Part shown: positions 1 through 4,800 of the stretch, one piece after another
How the letters are laid out: each line of letters starts with the position of its first letter
How positions within the stretch are numbered: position 1 is the first letter of the stretch
Assembly: GCA_937920255.1 (NCBI GenBank)
Contig: CALDSL010000322.1
Location: forward strand, 1-7,998
Direction of reading: 5' to 3'
Length of the DNA: 7,998 nucleotides
From: an uncultured Anaerolineaceae bacterium
GTDB lineage: Bacteria > Chloroflexota > Anaerolineae > Anaerolineales > Anaerolineaceae
Notes under the pieces: model-generated
The model's input: only the letters and a program-made list of their open reading frames with translations
Told to the model about the DNA's origin: nothing
Databases searched by the model: none
Translations under genes and position numbers: made by a program

Positions 1-539
1 TCATGCGTCAGCGCGCGGATGCCGCTGGTCATCCCGGCCAGCAGCGACTGCTGCATCGCGGCGGGTAGATTTTGAAAATCAGGGATCGCCTGCAACACTT
101 CCAAGTAGTCGGGCAGGTGGATGCGGATGGTAGTGCGGTAATGGTTCTCACCGGCCAGCGCGTTACCCAGGATCACCGCTGTGCGCGCCGGGTCGAGCGG
201 GCGTTGCGGGTAACCGTAATCCAGCAGGGCCTGGCGGGTGGCGGCGATGGCCCACTTCTGGCCGTCGTCCATCACCGCCTGCACGCTGGGCGGGATGGGG
301 ATGCCCCAGCGCAGCGGGTCAAAATCCCATTGGCGCACCCACCCGCCGATCTTTGAGTAGGTCTTGTCTATGGCGGCGGGGTCAGGGTCGTAGTACTTTT
401 CCCAGTTCCAGCGGTCGCGCGGCACCTCAGTGATGCTGGAACGCCCGGCGAGAATGTTGCTCCAGAAAGCCGATGGGTCAGCGGCATCCGGTAAAATTGC
501 CCCCAATCCGACAATGGCAATTGCTTTTGGGTCGATCAT
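1..539 (-). CDS. Type I ketosynthase, PUFA-synthase/PKS-like, N-terminal part (runs off left edge)
   Basis: The protein starts at an ATG (539-537) and stays open for 179 codons to the window edge, so only the N-terminal half of a ketosynthase (KS) domain is visible. The opening residues 6-14 (AIAIVGLGA) and the segment DPSAFWSNILAGRSSITEVP (21-40) are typical of KS N-termini. DKTYSKIGGWV (58-68) and IPPSVQAVMDDGQKWAI (82-98) replace the modular-PKS consensus and resemble the KS of polyunsaturated fatty acid synthases (PfaA type) and related iterative PKSs. KS domains condense an acyl chain with a malonyl unit; the catalytic Cys-His-His lie outside the window. A strong Shine-Dalgarno AGGAGG (552-547) sits 7 nt upstream. 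The acyl-CoA carboxylase operon upstream on the same strand could supply its extender units. The KS call is confident. The PUFA-type subclass is from memory of the family, and later domains cannot be seen. Confidence 0.88.
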   Translation of the reverse strand, partial: MIDPKAIAIVGLGAILPDAADPSAFWSNILAGRSSITEVPRDRWNWEKYYDPDPAAIDKTYSKIGGWVRQWDFDPLRWGIPIPPSVQAVMDDGQKWAIAATRQALLDYGYPQRPLDPARTAVILGNALAGENHYRTTIRIHLPDYLEVLQAIPDFQNLPAAMQQSLLAGMTSGIRALTH

Positions 540-546
540 TGCGAAA

Positions 547-552
547 CCTCCT
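547..552 (-). promoter_or_regulatory. Ribosome binding site of the ketosynthase gene
   Basis: On the minus strand this reads AGGAGG, a full consensus Shine-Dalgarno, 7 nt before the ATG at 539. It fixes the start codon of the ketosynthase gene. Confidence 0.85.
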
Positions 553-664
553 GTGAGCGAGCTGGCAAACCTTGCCGCTCCTTGCGCGATGGTTTTTCAC
601 GCCCTCCCCAAAATGGGCGGTAATTCACAACGGAAAACGGTAACTGTCCTTCTGGAAACAACAC

Positions 665-706
665 AAAAACAGCCGGTTCGATGCGCTTTTATTTCGAATC
701 GAACCG
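665..706 (-). terminator. Intrinsic terminator candidate of the acyl-CoA carboxylase operon
   Basis: Read on the minus strand, CGGTTCGAT (706-698) pairs perfectly with ATCGAACCG (682-674) across a 15-nt loop. After 4 nt comes a run of five T (669-665). Hairpin plus U-tract is the layout of a Rho-independent terminator. It lies about 90 nt after the biotin carrier stop codon and before the ketosynthase start. The 9-bp stem is only moderately GC-rich and the loop is long, so termination may be partial and some readthrough into the ketosynthase gene is possible. I could not identify a convincing separate promoter for the ketosynthase in 553-664. Confidence 0.5.
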
Positions 707-708
707 AA

Positions 709-790
709 GAATTGAAACGCGAAGACGCAAAAAACGCGAAGGAAAATTTTATGGTTTCCTTCGCGTCTTTGCGTCTTCGCGTTTCAATTC
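709..790. repeat. Long modular inverted repeat, copy 1 (GCGAAG-unit hairpin)
   Basis: The arms are 709-745 (37 nt) and 755-790 (36 nt), around the 9-nt AT-rich loop ATTTTATGG. They pair along their whole length except for one substitution and a 1-nt bulge, where the left arm has A6 (about 731-736) opposite a 5-nt segment. The arms are built from short units such as CGCGAAG, AGACGCA and CGCGAAGG; the right arm has an 8-nt rhythm (TTCGCGTC, TTTGCGTC, TTCGCGTT). The hairpin begins 5 nt after the biotin carrier stop codon, so it would form at the 3' end of the acc transcript. No T-run follows it directly, so it is more likely an mRNA-end stabiliser or a dispersed repeat than a classical terminator. 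A related copy lies at 4607-4695. Confidence 0.9.
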
Positions 791-795
791 GGGTT

Positions 796-1278
796 TTATT
801 CGATCTGCACCAGCAGCGCGCCTTTTTCCACCTGGGCGCCGTTGCGGGTGGGCACGCGCGTCACCCGGCCCTCGATGGGCGCGCGCATTTGCATCTGCAT
901 CTTCATCGATTCGAGTACCGCCAGCACCTGCCCCTGCTGCACGTCTTCACCCTCTTTGACGTTGACCGAAACCACCAGACCCGGCATAGGCGCCACCACC
1001 GTACCGGCTTGCGGGCCTTCTTTCTTGCGGCGCTCGCGGCGCTGCGGCGTGTCCACGTGCGCCACCACGCGCTGACCGGCGATGACCACCTCGACACCCC
1101 CGGCCTCTTTTTCCTGAATGTGGACCTCCACGTCACGGTCATCATGGCGCAGCAAGTACAGGCCGTTGTTGTTCAAACGGATCAGCCGCGAGGAGACCGG
1201 CTCGCCGTCGACCACCACGCGGTTGTGATGGACTTTGATCTGGTATTCATTCTTGCCGATTTTGACGGTGTAATTCAC
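796..1278 (-). CDS. Biotin carboxyl carrier protein of acyl-CoA carboxylase (BT-like plus biotinyl domain)
   Basis: This 160-residue protein carries the biotin that shuttles CO2 between the biotin carboxylase and the carboxyltransferase. The biotinyl domain covers about residues 91-160. APMPG (96-100) and ESMKM (123-127) are visible, with Lys126 as the expected biotinylated residue. It ends with the usual closing strand KGALLVQIE. Residues 1-75 are beta-rich (NYTVKIGKNEYQIKV and following) and resemble the BT domain that lies between the two functions in PccA-type alpha chains. A charged linker rich in Arg and Lys follows. I chose the GTG at 1278-1276 because AAGGAG (1290-1285) lies 6 nt upstream and the N-terminus then fits the family. 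The open frame extends to a GTG at 1320, but that would add 14 residues unlike the family and overlap the upstream gene. The gene is 11 nt from the accC stop, so it is probably translationally coupled. Confidence 0.93.
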   Translation of the reverse strand: MNYTVKIGKNEYQIKVHHNRVVVDGEPVSSRLIRLNNNGLYLLRHDDRDVEVHIQEKEAGGVEVVIAGQRVVAHVDTPQRRERRKKEGPQAGTVVAPMPGLVVSVNVKEGEDVQQGQVLAVLESMKMQMQMRAPIEGRVTRVPTRNGAQVEKGALLVQIE

Positions 1279-1284
1279 GTGCGG

Positions 1285-1290
1285 CTCCTT
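1285..1290 (-). promoter_or_regulatory. Ribosome binding site deciding the GTG start of the biotin carrier gene
   Basis: The minus strand reads AAGGAG here, 6 nt before GTG 1278-1276. Its first A is also the last base of the accC stop codon TAA (1292-1290). Terminating ribosomes would therefore sit on the next start site, which suggests translational coupling. Confidence 0.8.
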
Positions 1291-2765
1291 TACAGCATAC
1301 CCTTCATTTGCTCGCGCCACGCGGCGTCACGCCAGGGCTTGCTCTGACCGTTGCTGTGCGGCAGGGTCTGTTCGCGTTGGTTGTGGGCAAACAGGGCAAT
1401 GGCAATGGCGGCTTCCCGCTCCAGGTCCGGGCTGGGGTCCAGCACCGGCTTGAAGCTGTCCAGGTAGGTGGTGTGGAACTGGCCGCTGAGAAAGGCCGGG
1501 CTTTCCATCAACTGCAGCAGGAAGTACAGGTCGGTGGGCACGCCGCTGATCTGGAACTCGGGCAGCACCCGGCGCATGCGCGCGATGGCCGCCTCGCGGT
1601 CTTCGCCCCATACGATCACCTTGGCCAGCAGCGAGTCGTAGGACGTGCCGACCGGCATGCCGGTGTACAGGGCGCTGTCCACGCGCACAAACGGGCCGCC
1701 CGGTTCTTTCACGTAGGTAATCGCTCCCGAGGCGGGCAGAAAATCGTGTTCCACGTCTTCGGCCAGGATCCGCGCTTCGATCGCCGCGCCGCGCGCGGCG
1801 ATATCTTCCTGTTTTAGCCGCAGATGGCCTGTCTCGGCCAGCGCGAGTTGCTCGCGCACCAGGTCCAATCCGGTGACCATCTCGGTGACCGGATGCTCGA
1901 CCTGGATGCGCGGATTGATCTCGATAAAGTGAATTTGCCCGGACGAATCCAGCAGGAACTCGACCGTGCCCAGGCTGCGGTAATTTAGGGCGCAGCCCAA
2001 TCGCAGCGCGGCTTCGTACAGCGCCTGGCGGGTACTTTCCGGCAGCCCCGGCGCAGGCGATTCCTCGATCAGCTTCTGCCGCCGGCGCTGGATGGAGCAT
2101 TCGCGCTCGCCCAGCACCAGCACGCTCCCCTGCCCATCGCCCAAAATCTGCACTTCCACGTGGCGCGCTTCCGGGATCAGCGGCTCCAGGTAGACCGTGT
2201 CGTCGTCAAATGCCTGGCAGGCTTCCAGCCGCGCGGCGTTGATCATCATTTCCAGTTCCTCGGGCGAGCGCGCCAGACGGATACCGCGCCCACCGCCCCC
2301 GGCCGCGGCTTTGACCAGCACCGGATACTGCACGCTGTCGGCAAAGCCCAGCGGAAGTTCGCACGGCACTTGTTCATCCGAGCCGGGCAGCACCGGCAGC
2401 CCCGCGTCGCGCGCGATGCGCCGCGCTTCCAGCTTGTCGCCCGCTTTTTCGATGGTTTCCGGCCGCGGACCGATAAAGATCAACCCGGCCGCCTCCACTG
2501 CGCGCGCAAAGGCCGCGTTTTCCGAGAGGAACCCGTAGCCCGGGTGTACCGCCTGCGCGCCGCTGCGCTTGGCTGCGTTGATGATGGTATCAATTTCGAG
2601 ATAGGCTTTCGGCTCGCCGATAAAAACGGCTTCATCGGCGGTGCGGGTGTGAGGTGCAATGCGATCAGCGTCTGAATACACTGCTACGGTTGGAAACCCC
2701 ATCTCCCGGCAGGTCCGCATGATGCGGATCGCGATTTCGCCGCGATTTGCGACCAGAACTTTCAT
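1290..2765 (-). CDS. accC: Biotin carboxylase subunit of acetyl-/propionyl-CoA carboxylase
   Basis: This 491-residue enzyme uses ATP and bicarbonate to carboxylate biotin on the carrier protein, the first half-reaction of acyl-CoA carboxylation. The N-terminal domain begins MKVLVANRGEIAIRI and contains HPGYGFLSENAAF (74-86). The ATP-grasp region has KAAAGGGGRG (152-161), HVEVQ (202-206) and the catalytic segment EINPRIQVEHP (282-292), with a conserved Arg near 332. No key residue appears missing. The C-terminal tail after about residue 445 (EREAAIAIALFAHN, then PWRDAAWREQ) goes beyond a minimal AccC and resembles the segment following the BC domain in PccA-type alpha chains. The carrier gene starts 11 nt downstream and resembles the rest of such a chain. 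An AGGAG (2775-2771) lies 5 nt before the ATG. The carboxyltransferase gene is 95 nt upstream on the same strand, which indicates one operon. Confidence 0.95.
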   Translation of the reverse strand: MKVLVANRGEIAIRIMRTCREMGFPTVAVYSDADRIAPHTRTADEAVFIGEPKAYLEIDTIINAAKRSGAQAVHPGYGFLSENAAFARAVEAAGLIFIGPRPETIEKAGDKLEARRIARDAGLPVLPGSDEQVPCELPLGFADSVQYPVLVKAAAGGGGRGIRLARSPEELEMMINAARLEACQAFDDDTVYLEPLIPEARHVEVQILGDGQGSVLVLGERECSIQRRRQKLIEESPAPGLPESTRQALYEAALRLGCALNYRSLGTVEFLLDSSGQIHFIEINPRIQVEHPVTEMVTGLDLVREQLALAETGHLRLKQEDIAARGAAIEARILAEDVEHDFLPASGAITYVKEPGGPFVRVDSALYTGMPVGTSYDSLLAKVIVWGEDREAAIARMRRVLPEFQISGVPTDLYFLLQLMESPAFLSGQFHTTYLDSFKPVLDPSPDLEREAAIAIALFAHNQREQTLPHSNGQSKPWRDAAWREQMKGML

Positions 2766-2797
2766 GTTTTCTCCTGAACCTCAATGCCCCCGATGGT

Positions 2798-2867
2798 CCT
2801 GTGATTGAATCTTAGCCGGATTAGGCGCATAATCCAATCATCTGTATAAAAGAACGACCATCACAGG
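2798..2867 (-). other. Nested inverted repeats in the spacer between the carboxyltransferase and accC genes
   Basis: GGATTA (2818-2823) and TAATCC (2830-2835) form a 6-bp stem with a 6-nt loop. Outside it, CCTGTGAT (2798-2805) and ATCACAGG (2860-2867) form a perfect 8-bp stem that includes the stop codon of the carboxyltransferase gene (2863-2861). The intercistronic mRNA can thus fold into a two-level structure. Possible roles are differential mRNA decay or expression ratio control between subunits. No T-run follows, so it is not a clear terminator. The pairing is seen in the sequence; the function is inferred. Confidence 0.45.
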
Positions 2868-4405
2868 GGGATGTTACCGTGTTTGCGCTGCGGGGTGGTC
2901 TGGCGCTTATCGCGCAGGCTTTCCAGGGCCATCACCAGCCGCATGCGCGCCTCTTCGGGCGCGATCACGTCATCCAGGTAGCCGCGCGCGGCGGCTACAA
3001 ATGGGTTGGCCAGGTCTTCGCGATAGCGGCGGGTCAGGTCGGCCTGCTGCGCGGCCGGGTCTTCCGCTGTTTCCAGTTCTTTGCGGAAGACAATGCGCAC
3101 CGCGCCGTCCGGGCCCATCACGGCGATCTCGGCGGTGGGCAGGGCGTAGTTGATGTCCCCGGCCAGGTGCTTGGAGCTCATCACGATATACGCGCCACCG
3201 TAGGCCTTGCGCAGGATCAGCGTAATCTTGGGCACCGTCGCTTCGGCGTAGGCGTAAATCATCTTGGCGCCGTGGCGGATGATGCCGCCGTGCTCCTGTT
3301 CCAACCCGGGCATAAAGCCGGGCGTATCCACCAGCGTGATCAGCGGGATGTGGAATGCGTCACAGAAGCGGATAAAGCGCGCGCCCTTATCCGAGGCATT
3401 GATGTCCAGTACGCCCGCCAAAAATTCCGGCTGGTTGGCCACGATGCCGACCGGGTGTCCGTCCATGCGCGCGAAGCCAACCACCAGGTTTTTTGCGTAC
3501 TCGCTCTGTACTTCCAGGAACTCGCCGCCGTCCGCCAGTTGCTCGATCACCGCGTGCACATCGTACGACTGCTGCGGATCGGATGGGATCATGCTGCCCA
3601 GGGCAGGGGTGGGGCGGTCTGGCTCGTCGTTGGCCGGCGCATAGGGCGGCGGGGTCAGGTTGTTGGGCGGCAGGTAGGAGAGCAGCTCGCGCACGTGCGC
3701 CAGCAGGCTTTCCTCGTCCGGCGCGGTGAAGTGCGCCACGCCGCTGCGGGCATGATGCACCGTCGCGCCGCCCAGCGAATCGGAATCGACATTCTCATGG
3801 GTCACCGCGCGCACCACTTCCGGCCCGGTGATGAACATGTTGGCTGTGCCCTCGGCCATAAAGACGAAGTCGGTGATGGCGGGCGAATACACCGCGCCGC
3901 CTGCGCACGGCCCGAGGATGATCGAAATCTGCGGGATCACACCCGAGGCGCGCACGTTGCGGAAGAAGATATCGCCATATCCGGCCAGCGCGTCCACGCC
4001 TTCCTGGATGCGCGCGCCCCCCGAATCGTTGAGCCCGATCAGTGGGGCGCCGTTTTGGGTGGCCATATCCATCAGCCGGGCGATCTTTTGCCCGTGCGCC
4101 AGCCCCACCGACCCGCCCAGGATGGTGAAGTCCTGAGCGAAAATATACACCAGCCGGCCTTCGATTTTGCCGTAGCCGGTGACCACGCCGTCCCCCAGCG
4201 GGTGGCTCTTTTCCATCCCCAGTCCGGTGGCGCGGTGCTGCACAAACGCGCCAATTTCTTGGAAGGTATCCGCGTCCAGCAACTGCTCAATGCGTTCGCG
4301 CGCGGTGCGCTTGCCCTTGGCGTGCTGTGCCGCGATACGCGCGTCGCCGCCCCCTTTCAGGGATTCCGCGCGCATCGATTCCAGGCGAGATGAGTGATCG
4401 GTCAT
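2861..4405 (-). CDS. Acyl-CoA carboxylase carboxyltransferase (beta) subunit, PccB/AccD5-type
   Basis: This 514-residue protein has the full length of PccB-type beta subunits, which move the carboxyl group from biotin to an acyl-CoA and assemble with the alpha components in the cytoplasm. Two crotonase-fold halves are present. The N-terminal half has NDSGGARIQEGV (126-137) and the oxyanion-loop motif GPCAGGA (165-171). The C-terminal half has VDTPGFMPG (359-367) and the second loop AYGGAYIVM (401-409). It ends in RKHGNIPL, typical of the family. Position 407 is Ile; from memory of Streptomyces work, the equivalent residue is Asp in propionyl-specific PccB and Ile in an enzyme that also accepts acetyl-CoA. 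This hints at acetyl-CoA use. Linkage to biotin carboxylase and carrier genes argues against a sodium-pumping decarboxylase. The ATG at 4405 has only a weak GAG upstream, but it gives the expected N-terminus before the AQHAKGKRTARERIE motif. Confidence 0.94.
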   Translation of the reverse strand: MTDHSSRLESMRAESLKGGGDARIAAQHAKGKRTARERIEQLLDADTFQEIGAFVQHRATGLGMEKSHPLGDGVVTGYGKIEGRLVYIFAQDFTILGGSVGLAHGQKIARLMDMATQNGAPLIGLNDSGGARIQEGVDALAGYGDIFFRNVRASGVIPQISIILGPCAGGAVYSPAITDFVFMAEGTANMFITGPEVVRAVTHENVDSDSLGGATVHHARSGVAHFTAPDEESLLAHVRELLSYLPPNNLTPPPYAPANDEPDRPTPALGSMIPSDPQQSYDVHAVIEQLADGGEFLEVQSEYAKNLVVGFARMDGHPVGIVANQPEFLAGVLDINASDKGARFIRFCDAFHIPLITLVDTPGFMPGLEQEHGGIIRHGAKMIYAYAEATVPKITLILRKAYGGAYIVMSSKHLAGDINYALPTAEIAVMGPDGAVRIVFRKELETAEDPAAQQADLTRRYREDLANPFVAAARGYLDDVIAPEEARMRLVMALESLRDKRQTTPQRKHGNIPL

Positions 4406-4472
4406 ATGGGAGTCTCGGTGTTCCTTTTTTCTAGGGTAGATAACCCCTGGTTGGCTCGGGCGTTACGCTGTT

Positions 4473-4502
4473 GCCCGCCCCTGCTGTTCCCCTGGGGCAG
4501 GC
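4473..4502 (-). promoter_or_regulatory. GC-rich hairpin in the acyl-CoA carboxylase mRNA leader
   Basis: On the minus strand GCCTGCCCC (4502-4494) pairs with GGGGCGGGC (4481-4473) over 9 bp including one G-U pair, with a 12-nt loop. If transcription starts about 7 nt after the -10 box at 4516-4511, this hairpin lies at the very 5' end of a roughly 100-nt leader. It could protect the mRNA 5' end. No T-run follows, and I see no known riboswitch pattern. Confidence 0.4.
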
Positions 4503-4510
4503 ACAAGGTT

Positions 4511-4534
4511 ATTATAGTAGAAAAGGCGTGTCAA
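4511..4534 (-). promoter_or_regulatory. Promoter candidate of the acyl-CoA carboxylase operon
   Basis: On the minus strand there is a perfect -10 hexamer TATAAT (4516-4511) and a perfect -35 hexamer TTGACA (4534-4529), but they are only 12 bp apart instead of about 17. Either the TATAAT works with a poorer upstream -35, or the close spacing means an activator is needed. It is the best sigma70-like match upstream of the carboxyltransferase gene, about 105 nt before its ATG. Confidence 0.5.
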
Positions 4535-4606
4535 AACCTATCCGAGCACCCTCCTGGGCGGCGGGATTTGCTTAGATGACTGTTCGAATCAAACGTCTGG
4601 ATGTTC

Positions 4607-4695
4607 ACCGCGAAGAAGCGAAGAGCGCGAAGGAAACGCGAAGTATTTTTATTGTTTACTTCGTGTTTCCTTCGCGCTCTTCGTTTCTTCGCGGT
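4607..4695. repeat. Long modular inverted repeat, copy 2 (GCGAAG-unit hairpin)
   Basis: The arms 4607-4645 and 4657-4695 are 39 nt each around an 11-nt T-rich loop. They match at 37 of 39 positions. Both mismatches are G opposite T on the plus strand, so a plus-strand RNA would be paired end to end with two G-U wobbles. The left arm holds four GCGAAG units (4610-4615, 4618-4623, 4628-4633, 4638-4643). A 28-nt core starting at 4609 matches the core of copy 1 (starting at 718) at 24 of 28 positions, so the two are one repeat family. It lies between divergent gene starts (4405 minus, 4801 plus), where it would end neither transcript. Confidence 0.92.
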
Positions 4696-4709
4696 TTAGC
4701 TTTCCAATT

Positions 4710-4755
4710 CTGTCGTATATAGCGATCATCTTGCAAGACCATATAAGCGCGACAG
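4710..4755. promoter_or_regulatory. Dyad upstream of the regulator promoter, operator candidate
   Basis: CTGTCG (4710-4715) and CGACAG (4750-4755) are inverted copies, with AT-rich TATATA (4716-4721) and ATATA (4741-4745) just inside them. The perfect palindrome CTTGCAAG (4730-4737) is almost exactly at the centre. The dyad ends 9 bp before the proposed -35 box. The position suits a binding site for an activator or autoregulator, but a chance origin is not excluded. Confidence 0.3.
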
Positions 4756-4764
4756 GCTTTTTGG

Positions 4765-4793
4765 TTGCGGCCGCGCGGGATTTCTCCTATACT
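4765..4793 (+). promoter_or_regulatory. Promoter of the BTAD regulator gene, probably giving a leaderless mRNA
   Basis: TTGCGG (4765-4770) and TATACT (4788-4793) are separated by exactly 17 bp. The -10 is a 5 of 6 match and the -35 keeps TTG. The usual start site, about 7 nt after the -10, falls at 4800-4801, which is the ATG of the regulator. No Shine-Dalgarno precedes that ATG, which fits leaderless translation. Confidence 0.5.
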
Positions 4794-4800
4794 CACCTTG

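Noticed and set aside
693..700. TTCGAATC occurs 17 bp before the first CGCGAAG of hairpin copy 1 and 18 bp before that of copy 2 (4583-4590)
   Set aside because: In copy 1 this 8-mer overlaps the terminator-like hairpin, and the bases between it and the CGCGAAG do not match between copies. A shared short word could be chance, so I do not extend the repeat family to include it.
1279..1320. Upstream GTG (1320-1318) as start of the biotin carrier protein
   Set aside because: It would overlap accC by 31 nt and add 14 residues unlike the family, whereas GTG 1278 has an AAGGAG at 6 nt and gives a family-like N-terminus.
430..1347. A 305-codon open frame on the plus strand spanning the long hairpin
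   Set aside because: It crosses the start of the ketosynthase gene, the hairpin and the whole biotin carrier gene in antisense. Its sequence shows low-complexity His/Arg/Leu and no domain.
2879..4393. A 504-codon open frame on the plus strand opposite the carboxyltransferase gene
   Set aside because: It is the antisense shadow of a high-GC gene. Its protein sequence is rich in Arg, His, Gly and Ala without recognisable motifs, while the minus strand gives a full-length known family.
2861..4405. Carboxyltransferase as part of a sodium-pumping methylmalonyl-CoA decarboxylase
   Set aside because: The homologous subunit occurs there too, but this operon has an ATP-dependent biotin carboxylase and no membrane decarboxylase subunit, so a carboxylase is the better reading.
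4607..4695. Repeated GCGAAG units considered as a CRISPR array or tandem-repeat array
   Set aside because: The units are 6-8 nt, fold onto the opposite arm and have no spacers. It is an inverted repeat, not an array.
4765..4800. TTG at 4765 as start of the regulator
   Set aside because: The 12 extra residues are not part of the BTAD family N-terminus, and the segment carries the -35 and -10 boxes. ATG 4801 fits the domain start.
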